A stretch of 64,000 nucleotides of DNA. It comes from Candidatus Petromonas tenebris. Its GTDB lineage: Bacteria; Bacillota; Clostridia; Peptostreptococcales; Caminicellaceae. Each line of letters begins with the position of its first letter. Position 1 is the stretch's first letter. The notes beneath the pieces are model-generated. The model was not told the origin of the DNA. It searched no databases and worked only from the letters and a program-made list of their open reading frames with translations. The DNA lies in assembly GCA_014236755.1 (NCBI GenBank), contig JACCKY010000024.1, positions 1 to 64,000 on the forward strand. Direction: 5' to 3'. Made by a program: the position numbers and the translations under genes. Positions 16,523 through 26,121 of the stretch are shown piece by piece.

Positions 16523-17673
16523 ATACCTATGGAAAATTCGATGTAGTTTTTGAAAAGGGATATGGAACTAAGCTTTATGATGTAAATGGTGTAGAGTATC
16601 TTGATTTTGTTTCAGGAGTGGCAGTAAACTGCTTAGGGCACAGTCATCCAGCTATAGTAGAGGCTTTGAATGAACAAAGTAAAAATCTAATGCACGTTTC
16701 AAATATATATTGGAACACCAAGCAGATAGAGCTTGCAAAGAAGCTTACAGACCATGGTGAACATGACAAAGTTTTTTTCTGTAACAGCGGAACCGAGGCA
16801 GTGGAAACGGCATTGAAATTGGCAAGGAAGTATGGAAAAATTAATGGTGGAGATAATAAAAACGAGATAATATTTATGGAAAATTCATTCCATGGAAGAA
16901 CAGCAGGGGCTTTGGCCGTTACAGGACAAATAAAGTATCAAAAGGACTTTATGCCCCTTATGCCAGGAGTAAAGTCTGCTAAGTTTAATGATATACAGGA
17001 TTTTAAAAGTAAGATCAATGAAAACACATGTGCCGTCATACTTGAACCTGTTCAGGGTGAGGGTGGAATATTGCCGGCTGAAGTAGATTTTCTCAAGGCG
17101 GTGAGAGATTTATGTGATGAGTACGATGCACTTTTAATATATGACGAAGTGCAGTGCGGAATAGGACGACTTGGAAGTTTGTTCGGATATCAGAGTTTTG
17201 GCGTAGTGCCGGATATAATATGCCTCTCAAAGGGATTGGGAGGTGGGTTCCCAATAGGAGCAACTCTAGCTAAGGAGAAGGCGGCAAAGGCATTTGCACC
17301 TGGAGACCATGGATGTACCTTTGGTGGTAATCCCTTAGCAAGTACTGTTGCTTTAACGGTTTTAAAAGAGCTGATGGATAAGGGAATAATTGAAAGTGTA
17401 AATGAAAAGAGCCAGTATATTATAGAAAAGATAAAAGTACTTAAGGATAAATATGACATAATAGAAGGTGTTCAAGGTAAGGGACTATTGCTGGGACTGA
17501 AGGTTAAGACCGACCCAAAGAAAATACTGGATAAATGCTTTGAAAACAAATTGATGCTCATAAGTGCCGGAAAGGATGTTATAAGAATTCTGCCACCTCT
17601 TAATGTTACAAAAGAAGAAATAGATGCAGCTATTGATATACTAGATAAATCCTTGCAAGAAATTTTGGTATAA
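16501..17673 (+). CDS. argD: Acetylornithine aminotransferase ArgD
   Basis: ArgD is the PLP enzyme that converts N-acetylglutamate semialdehyde to N-acetylornithine. Its 390 residues fit class III aminotransferases. Motifs are FCNSGTEAVETALKLARKYG near residue 95, the SFHGRTAGALAVTGQ block, LIYDEVQCGIGR near residue 212 and the PLP lysine in CLSKGLGGGFPIGA (about residue 246). Start ATG 16501 lies inside argB behind GGAGGAATAGGA, indicating coupled translation. Ornithine rather than acetylornithine specificity is possible, but context favours ArgD. Confidence 0.94.
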   Translation: MSKENFMNTYGKFDVVFEKGYGTKLYDVNGVEYLDFVSGVAVNCLGHSHPAIVEALNEQSKNLMHVSNIYWNTKQIELAKKLTDHGEHDKVFFCNSGTEAVETALKLARKYGKINGGDNKNEIIFMENSFHGRTAGALAVTGQIKYQKDFMPLMPGVKSAKFNDIQDFKSKINENTCAVILEPVQGEGGILPAEVDFLKAVRDLCDEYDALLIYDEVQCGIGRLGSLFGYQSFGVVPDIICLSKGLGGGFPIGATLAKEKAAKAFAPGDHGCTFGGNPLASTVALTVLKELMDKGIIESVNEKSQYIIEKIKVLKDKYDIIEGVQGKGLLLGLKVKTDPKKILDKCFENKLMLISAGKDVIRILPPLNVTKEEIDAAIDILDKSLQEILV

Positions 17674-17689
17674 TAGATATATGCTCTTC

Positions 17690-17990
17690 GCTACACAAGG
17701 ATTTAGAGAAAACAAAGCTTTCGGTAAAAGGGTAATAGGTGACGGGTAACGGGTTACGGGTGACAGGAATCAAAAATTAAGAATTAAGAGTTGAGAATTA
17801 AGAATTAAAAGTTTAAGAAACAAGAGAAAGGAAATAGAATAAAGGAGATAGGTAACAGGTGACAGGGGGACCGAAAAGACCCAAAAGATTGCCTCAAACC
17901 CAGAGCCCAGTACCCAGAGCCTAGCACTCAAAAGATTGACCATAACCGAGTAACGAGTGCCGACAACTGAATAATCATGCCCCCTTTTTA
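17690..17990. repeat. Degenerate oligomer-repeat tract after argD
   Basis: The 420-bp gap before the next gene holds no protein gene. It is filled with drifting units: GGTGACGGGTAACGGGTTACG, then AAGAATTAAGAGTTGAGAATT, then GGTAACAGGTGACAGGGGG, then CCCAGAGCCCAGTACCCAGAG. These resemble 236-360 and 30545-30580. It ends with TCGTCAGACGCCTTTGG at 18048-18064, related to the hairpin at 351-377. Confidence 0.6.
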
Positions 17991-18094
17991 AGACCCGTTA
18001 GAAAGACTTTAAGACTTGCAACATGGAACATGTAACTGAAAAATCGTCTCGTCAGACGCCTTTGGTTAGTAAAACCTATTGTGGAGGTAATTGG

Positions 18095-19342
18095 ATGCAG
18101 ATTTATGATGTTATAATCATAGGAACCGGACCTGCAGGACTTTTTACAGGAATTTGCTGTGGAGGAGAAGACCGGAAGGTTCTTATACTTGAAAAGAATT
18201 TATCTGCCGGTAAAAAACTTCTCCTTTCAGGAGCTGGACAATGTAATATAACCCATGAAGGAGAAATAAGAGATTTTTTTAACTTTTACGGAGAAAATGG
18301 TAGATTCTTAAAGCACGCACTTTTTAATTTTACAAATAGTGATTTGCTTGATTTTTTCAGAAAAAGAGGTTTAGACTTTATAAGCACTGATAACGGTAAG
18401 ATTTTTCCTGCAACTCTAAAGGCTTCCGATGTATTGGATATATTGATTCAAGAATGTGAAAAGAATAAAGTGCAGATAAAATACAATGAAGCAGTAATGG
18501 AAGTTAGATATAATGAATCAGAAGAAATTTTTCAAATTAAAACAAAAAATAGGAAATATAAATCAAAAAAAATAGTAATAGCTACGGGAGGTAAATCCTA
18601 TAGTACTACCGGTTCTACAGGAGACGGATACATTTTTGCAAGAAGTCTAGGCCATACTATAGAAAAACCTTTACCGGCCCTTACCCCTATATATATAAAG
18701 AATTATCCCTTCAAAGAACTATCGGGAATATCCTTTGAAAATGTTCCTATATCTCTATGGAGAGAAAATAAAAAGATGAGAACAACCTTTGGAGATGTAC
18801 TCTTTACCCATAAAAATATTTCAGGCCCGGGAATACTCAACTTTTCCAGGTACGTGATGCCGGGGGACACTATAAAAATAAACTTTGTTGGAATAGAAGA
18901 TATAGAAGGATTTAGAAGAGACTTTATAGAAGATATTCAATCGAATGGAAAATTATTGGTTAAAACTATACTTAGAGAGTATACCCTTCCTAAAAGATTT
19001 ATTGATAAGCTTCTAGCGATTGTTGGGATTGGTGAGGAGACTACAGGAGCCCATCTTAACAAAAAAAAGAGAAATAAGCTTATAGAGATGCTTACAGGAT
19101 TTCCTATGATTGTTGAGAAGTTGGGAGGTTTTCATTTGGCTATGGTAACTAAGGGGGGAGTGTCTCTTAAGGAAGTGAGCTCTAAAACCATGGAGTCTAA
19201 TATTGTAAAAGGATTATATTTTGTAGGAGAAGTTTTGGATATAGATGGAGATACTGGAGGATATAATATACAGGCAGCTTTTTCAACAGGATATGTAGCT
19301 GCAAGGAATATAAGGGGGAATTTAAGTGCTCAGAAGATGTAG
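18095..19342 (+). CDS. BaiN/HI0933-family NAD(P)/FAD-dependent oxidoreductase
   Basis: The protein starts with a Rossmann FAD-binding motif, IIGTGPAGLFTGICCG, and has AGKKLLLSGAGQCNITHEG near residue 44, IVIATGGKSYSTTGSTGDGY near residue 155 and a C-terminal GLYFVGEVLDIDGDTGGYNIQAAFSTGYVA. This is the HI0933/BaiN family layout. Start ATG 18095 follows GTGGAGGTAATTGG; the longer in-frame ORF from 18023 runs into the repeat tract and is rejected. Members are flavoproteins of uncertain substrate, some reducing bile acid intermediates. The tag gene overlaps its end. Confidence 0.88.
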   Translation: MQIYDVIIIGTGPAGLFTGICCGGEDRKVLILEKNLSAGKKLLLSGAGQCNITHEGEIRDFFNFYGENGRFLKHALFNFTNSDLLDFFRKRGLDFISTDNGKIFPATLKASDVLDILIQECEKNKVQIKYNEAVMEVRYNESEEIFQIKTKNRKYKSKKIVIATGGKSYSTTGSTGDGYIFARSLGHTIEKPLPALTPIYIKNYPFKELSGISFENVPISLWRENKKMRTTFGDVLFTHKNISGPGILNFSRYVMPGDTIKINFVGIEDIEGFRRDFIEDIQSNGKLLVKTILREYTLPKRFIDKLLAIVGIGEETTGAHLNKKKRNKLIEMLTGFPMIVEKLGGFHLAMVTKGGVSLKEVSSKTMESNIVKGLYFVGEVLDIDGDTGGYNIQAAFSTGYVAARNIRGNLSAQKM

Positions 19343-19886
19343 CTGGCCCGGTGCTGATGAGATTTATATAGATTATCATGATAAGGAGTGGGGAGTACCT
19401 GTTCATGACGATAGAAAGCATTTTGAATTTATTATTCTAGACGGTGCCCAAGCAGGACTCAGCTGGATAACAATTCTTAAGAAAAGAAAAAATTATAGGG
19501 AAGCTTTTGACAACTTTGATCCTGAAAAGGTTGCAAAATATGATGAAAAAAAGATTAAAGAGTTGATGCAGAACAAGGGAATAGTGAGAAATAAAGGAAA
19601 AATAGAAGCTGCTGTTTATAATGCTAAAGCCTTTTTGGAGATACAAAGGGAGTTTGGAAGCTTTGATAAGTACATATGGCAGTTTGTAGGTGGTAAAACA
19701 ATAAAGAATAGCTGGAAGTCTGAAGCAGAAATACCGACCAAGACCCCTGAATCCGAAGCCATGAGTAAGGATTTGAAGAAGAGGGGTTTTAAGTTTGTAG
19801 GACCTACAATTTGCTATGCCTATATGCAGGCGGCAGGAATGGTAAATGACCATATAGTAGACTGCTTTAGATACAATGAAGTATAG
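19326..19886 (+). CDS. tag: DNA-3-methyladenine glycosylase I (Tag)
   Basis: Tag removes 3-methyladenine from alkylated DNA in base excision repair. The 186-residue protein carries the family hallmarks: the RCSWPG zinc cysteine at the N-terminus, YHDKEWGVPVHDDRKHFEFI, QAGLSWITILKKR and the C-terminal FVGPTICYAYMQAAGMVNDH. It starts with GTG 19326 after AAGGGGGAATTTA and overlaps the upstream flavoprotein gene by 17 nt. Confidence 0.94.
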   Translation: MLRRCSWPGADEIYIDYHDKEWGVPVHDDRKHFEFIILDGAQAGLSWITILKKRKNYREAFDNFDPEKVAKYDEKKIKELMQNKGIVRNKGKIEAAVYNAKAFLEIQREFGSFDKYIWQFVGGKTIKNSWKSEAEIPTKTPESEAMSKDLKKRGFKFVGPTICYAYMQAAGMVNDHIVDCFRYNEV

Positions 19887-19921
19887 AAGAGGAAATAAAT
19901 GTGTGGAAAAGGTGAAAACTT

Positions 19922-21220
19922 ATGAGAATCAAATTGGGAATTATTGGAGCTCATGATACCGTAAAAAAAATAGTTGAAGTGGCGGAAGAGTTTAACGATA
20001 AGGTGGATATTTTTCCACATAGTTATGAATATAAGGAAGAAACTTTGGAACTACTTAATAAATGTCAGGATAAAGTAGATGTAATTATTTTTTCAGGACA
20101 TGTTCCTTATTTCATAGCCAAGTTTGCAAATGCCATTAAAAAACCAGCTGTATATATACCCAGAGTTGGGACAAGCATCCTTAAAGCTTTTTGGGAAATT
20201 AACTCCGATGGAATAGATTGCAGAAGAATAAGTATTGACTCTGTCAAGGAAAATTCAGTAGACGAAATAACGAAAGAGTTGAATATAACCATTGAAAGGC
20301 TCTATGTAATATCTTATGAAGAAAATATTAGTTATGATGAACTTGCAGAGCGTCATTATAAACTCTGGAAAGATAATAAAATAAACGCAGCTGTAGTAGG
20401 ACTTACTAAAACCTATGAAAGATTAAAAAAATTAGGAGTTCCAGTCTATAAGCTTATGCCGACTACTTTCTTAATTAGAGAATATATAAATAAGGCGATA
20501 TATGAAGCGAGTGTAAAAAAAATCAAGGCAACACAGGTAGCTATTAAGATAGTGAAGATAAAAAATAGGAACTCTAATATGTCGTCAGAATATGAATTCT
20601 TAAAAATTAAAAATAAACTGGAAAAGGCTCTTATCGAATATACTAAAAACATATTGGGGTCTGTATTTCCCTTGGGCAGGGATGAATATCTGATATTTGC
20701 CACACGGGGAGCAATTGACAATGAATTAAACACTTCAGAATTCCAAAAACATGTAGAAATAGAAGGAGATCTAGGTATTACATTTGCATCTGGTATCGGA
20801 TACGGAAATACAGTATATAATGCAGAATTTAATGCACGAATTGCACTTGATTATGCCATGAAAAAAGATTATTCCTGTTTGTATGTCGTAGATCAACAAG
20901 GAACGATTTCGGGTCCAATTTCTAATGGTAGTGATGAACTATTGACCTATGAGCTTGCTGCTACTGATAAAAAAGTTCAATTAATAGCCGACAAACTAAA
21001 TATCAGTCCTGCCTACGTTTCAAAGATAATGGCTATTATACAAAAAACTTGTAAAAATACATTCGATGCAGAAGAACTGTCAAATTATTTAGGGGTTAGT
21101 ACAAGAAGTGCAAGAAGAATATTAAATACTATTGTGGATGGAGGATATGGAGAAGTTATAGCTAAAGAAAGTAAGGCCAAGACGGGAAGGCCTAGACAAA
21201 TATTTGAGATTAAAATATAG
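19922..21220 (+). CDS. PrpR-N-like / degenerate GGDEF / HTH regulator beside the abg genes
   Basis: The 432-residue protein appears to have three parts. Residues 1 to about 190 form an alpha/beta sensor resembling PrpR-N (LGIIGAHDTVKKIVEVAEEF, IIFSGHVPYFIAKF). Residues about 195-330 resemble a degenerate nucleotide-cyclase fold (VFPLGRDEYLIFATRG, then ASGIGYGNTVYNAEFNARIAL). A C-terminal helix-turn-helix spans about 350-430 (LSNYLGVSTRSARRILNTIVDGG). The GGDEF catalytic motif itself is absent. Immediately downstream are an AbgT-type transporter and two M20 amidohydrolases, so it is likely their regulator. Domain calls are from pattern only. Confidence 0.6.
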   Translation: MRIKLGIIGAHDTVKKIVEVAEEFNDKVDIFPHSYEYKEETLELLNKCQDKVDVIIFSGHVPYFIAKFANAIKKPAVYIPRVGTSILKAFWEINSDGIDCRRISIDSVKENSVDEITKELNITIERLYVISYEENISYDELAERHYKLWKDNKINAAVVGLTKTYERLKKLGVPVYKLMPTTFLIREYINKAIYEASVKKIKATQVAIKIVKIKNRNSNMSSEYEFLKIKNKLEKALIEYTKNILGSVFPLGRDEYLIFATRGAIDNELNTSEFQKHVEIEGDLGITFASGIGYGNTVYNAEFNARIALDYAMKKDYSCLYVVDQQGTISGPISNGSDELLTYELAATDKKVQLIADKLNISPAYVSKIMAIIQKTCKNTFDAEELSNYLGVSTRSARRILNTIVDGGYGEVIAKESKAKTGRPRQIFEIKI

Positions 21221-21233
21221 AGCCAAGAGTTAA

Positions 21234-21262
21234 CAAAGTGCCGCAGGCACTGTTATTTTTTT
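21234..21262 (+). terminator. Terminator after the regulator gene
   Basis: AACAAAGTGCC-GCA-GGCACTGTTATTTTTTT forms a compact GC-rich stem with T run just after the stop codon at 21220. Confidence 0.75.
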
Positions 21263-21336
21263 GCAAAAAATAACATAAAAAATTTTCTAAATATTGCATT
21301 AATTACAAAAAGATGATAGAATATATGACATACAAA

Positions 21337-21372
21337 CGGTCGTGTCTTAAATATGACCGAAACTTGTCTTAA
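21337..21372. promoter_or_regulatory. Candidate operator upstream of the AbgT-type gene
   Basis: CGGTC (21337-21341) and GACCG (21355-21359) form an inverted pair. TGTCTTAA is directly repeated at 21343-21350 and 21365-21372, 22 bp or two helical turns apart. It lies 110 bp before the transporter gene and just after the regulator gene, so it is a reasonable binding site for that regulator. Confidence 0.4.
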
Positions 21373-21485
21373 TATCATGCAAAACTAGGAGGTGAAAAAT
21401 TATAGGTTAAACACAATATTTAGGACCTTTAGTTTATAAGAAGGGAGAAAGAGAAATTTTCACTCTAAAAGTTTAAGGGGGTAAG

Positions 21486-23019
21486 ATGATGGAAGCAACA
21501 AAGGGGAAAAAGAAATCATTTTTTTACAGGTTTTTAGATTTTGTTGAAAAGGCTGGCAACAAGCTACCGCATCCATTTACTTTATTTGTATTCTTAACTC
21601 TTGGAGTTGTACTTATTTCATTTATAGTAGCTAAGGCAGGTGTTCAAGTTAAGCATCCCGTTAAGGATGAGATGGTTGTTGCCAGAAACCTTCTTAGCAA
21701 AGAAGGCATTCAGTATATGTTATTAAATCTAATTAGCAACTTTACCGGTTTCAGACCGCTAGGTTTGGTTTTAACCATGATGATAGGTATTGGACTTGCA
21801 GAGCAGACAGGATTAATGTCAGCATTTATGAGAAAGTTTATATTAGGAGCACCAGAGAGACTATTGTTAATGGCAGTGTTCCTAATAGGTATCTGTGGCA
21901 ACCTTGCATCCGATGCAGCTATTATTATTGTACCGCCCCTTGCAGGAGCAATTTTCTACGGAGCCAAGAAAAATCCCCTTGTAGGTGTTGCAGCAGGGTA
22001 TGCAGCTGCATGTGCCGGATTTACTGCAAATCTTCTTATAGCGGGAACAGATGCGCTGCTTGCAGGTATTACAGAAGAAGCCGCAAAAATTATAGACCCG
22101 AGTATTACGGTATCGCCGACAGTTAACTATTACTTCATGTTTATATCAACACTAGTTCTTACTGTTGTTGGTGCTTGGATTACTACCAAATTTGTAGAAA
22201 AGCAAGCTGGAGAATATAAGCCTCAGGGAGAAATAAGTCTAGACGATGTGGAATTCGAAGTATCAGAAGAAGAATCGAAGGGGCTAAAAAGTGCAGGAAT
22301 TGTAACGTTGATTTATTGGGCAATCATTATATTAGCATTAATTCCACAAACTTCAGCACTTAGAAATGCAGAGGGTGGATTAGTTCCTTCTCCATTTTTA
22401 AAAGGTATAGTACCATTTATACTGTTTTGGTTTATCGCAATAGGTATTGCCTATGGTAGAAAAGTAGGTAAGATCAAATCAGAAGCAGATATCCCTAAGC
22501 TGATGTCTACTGCCATGAAGGATATGTCAGGATATCGTACTAGTATTTGTTATTGCACAGTTTGTAGGTTATTTTAACTGGACCAATCTTGGACTTATAC
22601 TTGCCGTAACTCTTGGTGGATTACTTCAGGCCTGGAACTTTACGGGTTTACCAATGATAGTTCTGGTAATACTTTTCACAATGTTTATTAACCTATTTAT
22701 AGGTAGTGGTTCAGCTAAGTGGGCACTACTGGCCCCTGTGTTTGTCCCTATGTTTATGATGTTGGATTACTCACCAGCCTTTGCACAGTTGGCCTATAGA
22801 ATTGGTGACTCTACAACAAATGCTATAACGCCACTACTCCCATATTTTCCAATTCTCCTAGGATTTATGAAAAAATATGATGATAATGCGGGTATGGGAA
22901 CAGCCATTTCCTATACGCTTCCATATAGCATAGGCTTTGGCCTTGTATGGATCGTAATGATAGCAATATGGTTCTTTTTGGGATTACCATTAGGCCCAGG
23001 AGCAGGAGTATATATGTAA
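21486..23019 (+). pseudogene. AbgT-family transporter, single-base frameshift
   Basis: Two adjacent frames together encode a full AbgT-family (p-aminobenzoyl-glutamate/dipeptide) permease of about 510 residues. The first frame (21486-22577) begins with KAGNKLPHPFTLFVFLTLGV and ends falsely after KDMSGY. The second frame continues as VLVFVIAQFVGYFNWTNLG and runs through GSGSAKWALLAPVFVPM to a stop at 23019. Removing one base near 22536 (the C in GATATCGTAC) restores one frame. This is either a real inactivating mutation or a sequencing error; no slippery sequence is present. It is followed by two amidohydrolases. Confidence 0.88.
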
Positions 23020-23244
23020 TTTATCTCACTTGATTATAATACTCCAAATGAACTGTAGCCCAGCTAATCCAACGACTGCAACTGCTTTTTATTTCTAACT
23101 TGTAGAAGTGAGAGTATTAGAGCAGTCAGTCATCGGATGAAAAAACTCCTATAAAATTGTTCAACTTTTATAATCAAATATATGACTAATATATCTTTAG
23201 AGGAGGGGTTTTATCCCTTCCTTAATTTTCGAGGGGGTATGAAA

Positions 23245-24438
23245 ATGTTTGACAAAAAAATTCATAGCATAGTTGATTCAATTGAAGATTGGATAATTAA
23301 ACAGAGAAGAGATATTCACGAGTATCCCGAACCGAGCAGAAGAGAGTACAGGACATCAGAAAAGGTTGCTGCTGTATTAACAGAACTTGGACTGGAGGTG
23401 AAAACCGGATACTATACTACGGGTGTTGTTGGTATTATACGAGGGAAAAAAGAGGGAAAAACTGTGGGACTTAGATTTGACATGGACGCCCTTGAAATGG
23501 CGGAAATGACAGACTTGCCTTTCAAATCTAAAAATAAAGGTATAATGCATGCCTGTGGACATGACGGTCATACGGCCATGGGATTAGGTGTAGCAAAGGC
23601 TTTAATGCAGATGAAGGATGAGATACATGGTACAATCAAATTAATTTTTCAGCCGGCTGAGGAAGATGCTCCCAATGGAGGAGGAGCGCAGCATATGATA
23701 AAGGATGGAGCATTAAAAGATCCTGAAGTAGATTTTATGATTGGTATGCATCTTTGGCCTCATTTAAAGCTAGGTGAAATAGGTACAAAACCAGGGGTGT
23801 TAATGGCTGCTTCAGATCCATTCACAGTTGATATCATAGGCAAGGGAGTACATGCATCTCTTCCTAACGAAGGTATAGACCCGATTGTAATTGGATGTCA
23901 GATAGTGACTAACATACAAACTATTATAAGTAGAAATATAGACCCCTTCGAACCGGCTGTAGTTTCAATAGGGATATTTAATGGTGGTACAAGATATAAT
24001 GTCATTCCTGAAAAGGTAAGACTGGAGGGAACGGTAAGAACTTTTCATGATGAAGTAAGGAAAAAAGTTTATAACAGACTTAAAACTATAGTAGAGGATA
24101 CGGCAAAATCCTTAGGAGGAAAGGCCCGGCTTGACTATAGATTTACCTATCCACCATTGATAAACGATGAAAAAACAGTAGAAATTGCAAAAAGATCCGT
24201 TGAGGAAATATTAGGTAAAGATAATTTCGTATCAGTAAAAAGACCTGCACCAGGAGGAGAGGATTTTGCATATTTTGCTAGGGAAGTACCTTCTGTTTAT
24301 ATGCTTTTAGGTTATGCAGAAGAAGGTAAAGAACTTTATCCTCCTCATAATCCCCATTTTGACTTTAATGAAAAAGCCCTTGCCATAGGAACTAAAGTAT
24401 TTATTCAGACTGCACTGAACTTGGGGAGGTTAGAATAG
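23245..24438 (+). CDS. M20-family amidohydrolase (hippurate hydrolase type)
   Basis: A di-metal M20 peptidase that hydrolyses N-acyl or aminoacyl amino acid conjugates. From ATG 23245 it has about 397 residues. Metal and catalytic segments are HEYPEPSRREYRTS, the RFDMDALEM box, MHACGHDGHTAMGL near residue 100, FQPAEEDAPNGG near residue 135 and PAPGGEDFAYFAR near residue 333. GAGGGGGTATGAAA precedes the start; ATG 23239 is closer to that site and less likely. It is likely cytoplasmic, acting on substrate imported by the neighbouring AbgT-type permease. Confidence 0.9.
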   Translation: MFDKKIHSIVDSIEDWIIKQRRDIHEYPEPSRREYRTSEKVAAVLTELGLEVKTGYYTTGVVGIIRGKKEGKTVGLRFDMDALEMAEMTDLPFKSKNKGIMHACGHDGHTAMGLGVAKALMQMKDEIHGTIKLIFQPAEEDAPNGGGAQHMIKDGALKDPEVDFMIGMHLWPHLKLGEIGTKPGVLMAASDPFTVDIIGKGVHASLPNEGIDPIVIGCQIVTNIQTIISRNIDPFEPAVVSIGIFNGGTRYNVIPEKVRLEGTVRTFHDEVRKKVYNRLKTIVEDTAKSLGGKARLDYRFTYPPLINDEKTVEIAKRSVEEILGKDNFVSVKRPAPGGEDFAYFAREVPSVYMLLGYAEEGKELYPPHNPHFDFNEKALAIGTKVFIQTALNLGRLE

Positions 24439-25746
24439 ATGTATGATAAAATTCAAAGCTTTGTAGAAGGAATAGAGGAAAAAATTATAGACTATAGAAG
24501 GGATTTTCATAAGTATCCTGAGTCTGGATGGACGGAATTTAGAACTGCATCAATAATTGCAAGGAAGTTAAAGGATTTGGGATATGAAGTAAAGATAGGC
24601 AGAGAAGTTATCGATGAAGAAAATAGAATGGGACTCCCTACTGATGAGGTATTGGAAAAAAACTATAAAAGGGCCAAAAGTCAAGGTGCTGATTCGGAGT
24701 TTATAGAAGCTGTAAAGGATGGATTTACAGGGGTAGTTGGGATTTTAGATAATGGTGAAGGTCCTACTGTGGCCATGAGATTTGATATAGACGCTGTAGA
24801 GGTTTCAGAGAGTAGCTCCCCGGAACATATTCCTTTTAAAGAAGGATTTTCTTCAATTAACGAAAATGTAATGCATGCCTGTGGGCACGATGGTCATGCT
24901 GCTATAGGGTTAGGTGTAGCAGAAACATTAATGGAAATAAGAGACAGTTTTAATGGAAAAATAAAATTAATCTTCCAGCCGGCAGAGGAAGGAGTAAGAG
25001 GAGGCAAGGCCGTAGTAGCTTCAGGAATACTTGATGATGTTGACTATATCATTGGAGGGCATATAGGGGTTAAGGCCGATGGTTCAGGGGAGCTATATTG
25101 CGGAGCAGGTGGATTTTTAGCTACTTCAAAGTTTGATGCATACTTTACAGGAGTTCCTTCCCATGCGGGAGCCAGTCCTGAAAAGGGCAACAATGCTATG
25201 CTTGCAGCTGCAACGGCCCTCTTAAACTTAAATGCCATACCTAGGCATAGTGAAGGAGTTACCAGAATAAATGTAGGAAAATTAACCAGCGGAACAGGCA
25301 GAAATGTAATTCCAGCCAATGCCCATATGATGATTGAAACAAGGGGTGAAACGTCGGAGCTTAACAATTATATGAGGGAAAAGGCGGAAAAAATTCTAAG
25401 GTACTCTGCAGATATGTACGACGTAAAGCTTAGAATAAAACCAATGGGTGGGGCAGAAAGTTCAGATAGCGACGAAGAGCTAATGCAAAGGGTGAAAAAA
25501 CTAGCACCTCATATAAAAGAGTTTACAAAGATTTTAGAAGATAAAATAAGTATAGGTGGGAGTGAAGATTTTTCATATATGATGAAAAGGGTTCAAGCTA
25601 ATGGAGGTAAGGCCCTTTACATGCTCTTTGGCAGCAATTTAAAGGCAAGTCATCATCACCATGAGTTTGATTTTAATGAAAGGGATTTGAAAAATGCAGT
25701 TAAGATGTTTTCGATTTTAGCTTTCGATATTTTGAAGGTTTCATGA
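24439..25746 (+). CDS. M20-family amidohydrolase, AbgA-like
   Basis: This 435-residue M20 amidohydrolase starts directly after the stop of the previous gene, so the two are co-translated. It has the extra segment GREVIDEENRMGLPTDEVLE near residue 55, which is characteristic of AbgA (aminobenzoyl-glutamate hydrolase subunit A). It also has MHACGHDGHAAIGL, FQPAEEGVRGGKAVV and ISIGGSEDFSYMMKRV. In E. coli AbgA pairs with AbgB; here the partner could be the upstream M20 protein, but that protein looks more like a hippurate hydrolase. The true substrate is unknown. Confidence 0.88.
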   Translation: MYDKIQSFVEGIEEKIIDYRRDFHKYPESGWTEFRTASIIARKLKDLGYEVKIGREVIDEENRMGLPTDEVLEKNYKRAKSQGADSEFIEAVKDGFTGVVGILDNGEGPTVAMRFDIDAVEVSESSSPEHIPFKEGFSSINENVMHACGHDGHAAIGLGVAETLMEIRDSFNGKIKLIFQPAEEGVRGGKAVVASGILDDVDYIIGGHIGVKADGSGELYCGAGGFLATSKFDAYFTGVPSHAGASPEKGNNAMLAAATALLNLNAIPRHSEGVTRINVGKLTSGTGRNVIPANAHMMIETRGETSELNNYMREKAEKILRYSADMYDVKLRIKPMGGAESSDSDEELMQRVKKLAPHIKEFTKILEDKISIGGSEDFSYMMKRVQANGGKALYMLFGSNLKASHHHHEFDFNERDLKNAVKMFSILAFDILKVS

Positions 25747-25759
25747 TAAAATTTTTTGA

Positions 25760-25808
25760 ACTCAAAATCCATGGACCCATTTAAATAACTAAGTCCATGG
25801 ATTTTTGT
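25760..25808 (+). terminator. Terminator after the abg-type operon
   Basis: AAAATCCATGGAC (about 25767-25779) pairs with GTCCATGGATTTTT (25792-25805), followed by GTTTTTG. It is a strong Rho-independent terminator. Confidence 0.85.
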
Positions 25809-25896
25809 TTTTGTAAAATGATAAAAAACTTTTTTAAAATTGCTTAATTTTTCTTTACAAGATGGATAATATATGATATTCTTTAACTAAAGAAAA

Positions 25897-25911
25897 CGAT
25901 AATCATTATCA
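25897..25911. promoter_or_regulatory. Fur-type box upstream of the ABC operon
   Basis: CGATAATCATTATCA matches the TGATAATNATTATCA Fur core at 14 of 15 positions. It is 210 bp upstream of the lipoprotein gene at 26122. The rest of the 375-bp gap holds a strong hairpin at 25992-26031 but no gene. Confidence 0.6.
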
Positions 25912-25989
25912 ATTATTGTTGATTTGTTTTTATTTCATCTTGAAATAGTTACTTTCCCATAATTCAATATCTCCCCTTCTATCATAAGG

Positions 25990-26034
25990 CCTATGCAAAA
26001 TTCTTTTAAAGGATTGCATAGGTCTTATATATTA
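25990..26034. other. Strong hairpin in the ABC operon leader
   Basis: AAGGCCTATGCAA pairs with TTGCATAGGTCTT over 13 bp (one G-U) around a 15-nt loop. No T run follows on either strand. It lies between the Fur-type box and the lipoprotein gene, so it may be a leader RNA structure. Confidence 0.5.
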
Positions 26035-26121
26035 AGTATACTGGAATATGATAACTTTTGTGGTATAATTATTAATAAATTATTTACTGATGTTAGATGC
26101 ATTAAAAGGAGGAGTTGTAGA

